Positions 62,296 to 64,000 of a DNA stretch of 64,000 nucleotides are shown here, in pieces. This stretch comes from Rugalucina vietnamica (lineage: Eukaryota; Mollusca; Bivalvia; Lucinida; Lucinidae). The DNA is taken from contig OZ024878.1 of NCBI GenBank assembly GCA_964017185.1, positions 5,589,151 to 5,653,150 on the forward strand. Direction: 5' to 3'. The notes below the pieces were generated by a model. It made no database searches. It had not been told where the DNA came from and worked only from the letters and a program-made list of their open reading frames with translations. The position numbers were made by a program, and so were the translations under genes. Numbering within the stretch: position 1 is the first letter of the stretch; each line of letters opens with the position of its first letter.

Positions 62296-62556
62296 GTTAC
62301 TGCGAAGCTGATCTGCGCCTTCGTTTTCGCCTGTGCGAATTGTTGGTTTTCCCGTATGGCGGCTCATATTGTCTATTTTAACCTTAGCAAAACCGTTTAT
62401 TGTAGACCATATATATTTCCTATACGGATAGTACAATTCCTCTACTTTCTAAATCCAAAATTTCCAGCCTCTAACCGTCTTCTGTGACTGTACAGCCCGG
62501 TTTGTGTCGGACCTAGTCGGAACCCAATTTGTTGGTTTTCTCACACACAGGCTCAT
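62296..62556. mobile_element. MITE family A, two rearranged fragments
   Basis: 62296-62368 holds one end (GTTACTGCGAAGCTGATCTG ... GGCGGCTCA) and 62417-62556 another end (ACGGATAGTACAATTCC ... ACACAGGCTCA), separated by about 50 bp of other sequence. Confidence 0.75.
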
Positions 62557-63137
62557 ATGTTGTTTCCGTAGCCAAGGTGACCTGTCAGTATCATTCCCTA
62601 TAAACATATAGAGTACCCCACATCAAAGGATTGTCTTTTCTAAGTGAGTATTTGGTCATTAAGATCATCTACTCGTACCTGGAACTCGTACCTGGATAAA
62701 GCCATACATGTATAAAGGACAATAATACTCCATATGCACTGAATATGCATAGAGGCTCGTTACTAAGCTGAAAGACTACAAGGCTGTGGTACTGCCACCA
62801 AACTTCATCTTATTAGACAAACAACATGAAAGATGCTAAACCATCTACACTTAAAATTCTTGAGAGGAATATCAAGTCATGATTTCAGGCCCATGGGTCC
62901 TGATAAAAGGTAAAAGTAGGCAATAAAGCAAGAATCTAAAGCGTAGATTAGATTTTTAATCTAGCACAGCTAAGATGCGCTGGTCATTTTACAAAAACGG
63001 AAAATCTCATGTCTTTTGAGCGAAGCGCCCTCAAGGTTGCAAGAAGAAACGCTACAAAGAACCCTCAAAGCGTCACTGATGGGTTTTAACATAAAATAGA
63101 GGCTTGGGAATCAAAAGCGCTGTCTTGTGAACAAAGG
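62557..63137. other. No recognised gene
   Basis: Short retroelement-tail phrase near 62910 (GGTAAAAGTAGGCAAT). Otherwise unrecognised. Confidence 0.4.
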
Positions 63138-63395
63138 ACATTTAGAAAACTTACTCATGCAATACACAGAGATTTTTTAAGTTGTAAAAATGAAAAAAAT
63201 CTGTAGATTTTTTTTTGGTATTTTCCTTAAGTTTGCTCAAAACATAGATCGCTGAGGCGGTTCTAACGAGTACCCACAATCTATGTTTTAAAGCAAAAAT
63301 AAGAAAAAAATAGGTATACCCCTGCATACTCCAGTTTTACTATATAAAAGTGGGGTTTAAGGGGGTATTCATTGCACGGACATGTTTTCCTGATG
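63138..63395 (-). mobile_element. MITE family B copy
   Basis: AAACTTACTCATGCAATAC to CATGTTTTCCTGATG; the palindrome keeps only one arm (CGCTGAGGCGGTTCTAACGA). Confidence 0.88.
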
Positions 63396-63893
63396 TCACC
63401 GAATTTCTAGCTTGAGACATGATCTGTTCTTCGCGAAACCGACAGTTTAGAGCAAACATTATCTGAGTCAGCCAAAGGATCCAGAAATAATGATGTCCTT
63501 TCTCACTCCTGATAAATATTTGGTTCAGCTGAGGTTGCTGAGTAGGTAAACTTTGGGTAATAGCTGCGTCAGGTTTTTTTTTTTTTTTTTGCAATATGTT
63601 TCTTTTCTACTAATTATTCAAAGCTGTTGATCAAATCAAATTTATGCAACTCCCGACTAACATAGGGAAACAATTAATGCAGTAGATATGCCAGGTGTTT
63701 TCAACGCCAGTGATTGAGCCAGTTCCTGATTATTGCCTTCTTTCACCTTCCTAATCTTTGTAACTGACAATGTAAGTTTAATATTAAGCATTGTCCTACG
63801 TGATCGATCTCGACAGACTTAATAATTTACTTTTATTTATATTACTTGTTTTGAGTCACATTTGCAATAACAGATATTATAAAACGGGTTTAT
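63396..63893. other. Retroelement tail fragments, no gene
   Basis: 63535-63600 and 63705-63760 carry short tail-like phrases (GGTTGCTGAGTAGGTAAA, GTTCCTGATTATTGCC). No exon recognised. Confidence 0.4.
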
Positions 63894-64000
63894 CATCAGG
63901 AAAACACGTCCATGATGAACCCCGCTTTTATATAGAAAAAAACTGGGGTCTGCAGGGGTATACATATTTTTCTCATTTTTGCTCCAAAACACAGACTGTG
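63894..64000 (+). mobile_element. MITE family B, cut by window end
   Basis: CATCAGGAAAACACGTCCATG to CCAAAACACAGACTGTG at the window edge. Confidence 0.88.

Overview
The window looks like nuclear DNA of a metazoan, most likely a mollusc and probably a bivalve. Genes are split by GT-AG introns, the DNA is AT-rich, and short palindromic elements sit every few kilobases. The highest-copy element has ends TGAGCCGCCTCGTGGG...GGCGGCTCA around a long palindrome, a layout I associate with bivalve genomes. The organism call is inference.

Two plus-strand genes are well supported. A cytosolic sulfotransferase runs from 5161 to 10242 (five exons found, one expected exon not found). A secreted or membrane-anchored ADAM/ADAMTS-like zinc metalloprotease runs from 12999 to 45315. 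Sixteen of its exons join in phase: prodomain, catalytic domain with a zinc site completed across an intron, cysteine-rich region, four six-cysteine PLAC-like modules, and a hydrophobic tail. Its first exon is not identified. Weaker minus-strand candidates are a membrane-protein exon at 76-400 (with a decayed copy near 6780), an open frame at 5976-6430, and a small gene at 47082-47538 with a related exon at 49101-49181.

The rest is mostly mobile DNA: about 17 copies of palindromic family A, 15 of family B, 5 of TTAA-flanked family C, two 0.95-kb TTAA elements, three large foldback elements (3.5, about 1.1 and 0.54 kb), a 5'-truncated LINE with lesions, two nearly identical reverse-transcriptase elements with many orphan 3' tails, tRNA-derived SINEs, and several tandem arrays.

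Region by region: 1-5.1 kb repeats; 5.2-10.2 kb sulfotransferase; 10.3-13 kb repeats; 13-45.3 kb metalloprotease with transposon-filled introns; 45.4-50 kb TTAA elements and a small unknown gene; 50-53 kb reverse-transcriptase element with a duplicated tail; 53-57 kb sparse sequence; 57.5-59 kb second reverse-transcriptase copy; 59.2-59.7 kb pentamer microsatellite; 60-64 kb family B cluster.

The most unusual observations concern the metalloprotease. The part of its exon encoding the zinc-binding HEIGH motif has been amplified in the following intron into eleven further copies with a period near 164 bp. Several of its splice sites lie within about 20 nt of a transposon end, and one exon sits between two different elements. 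A 3.5-kb near-symmetric foldback element split a family A copy in intron 4.
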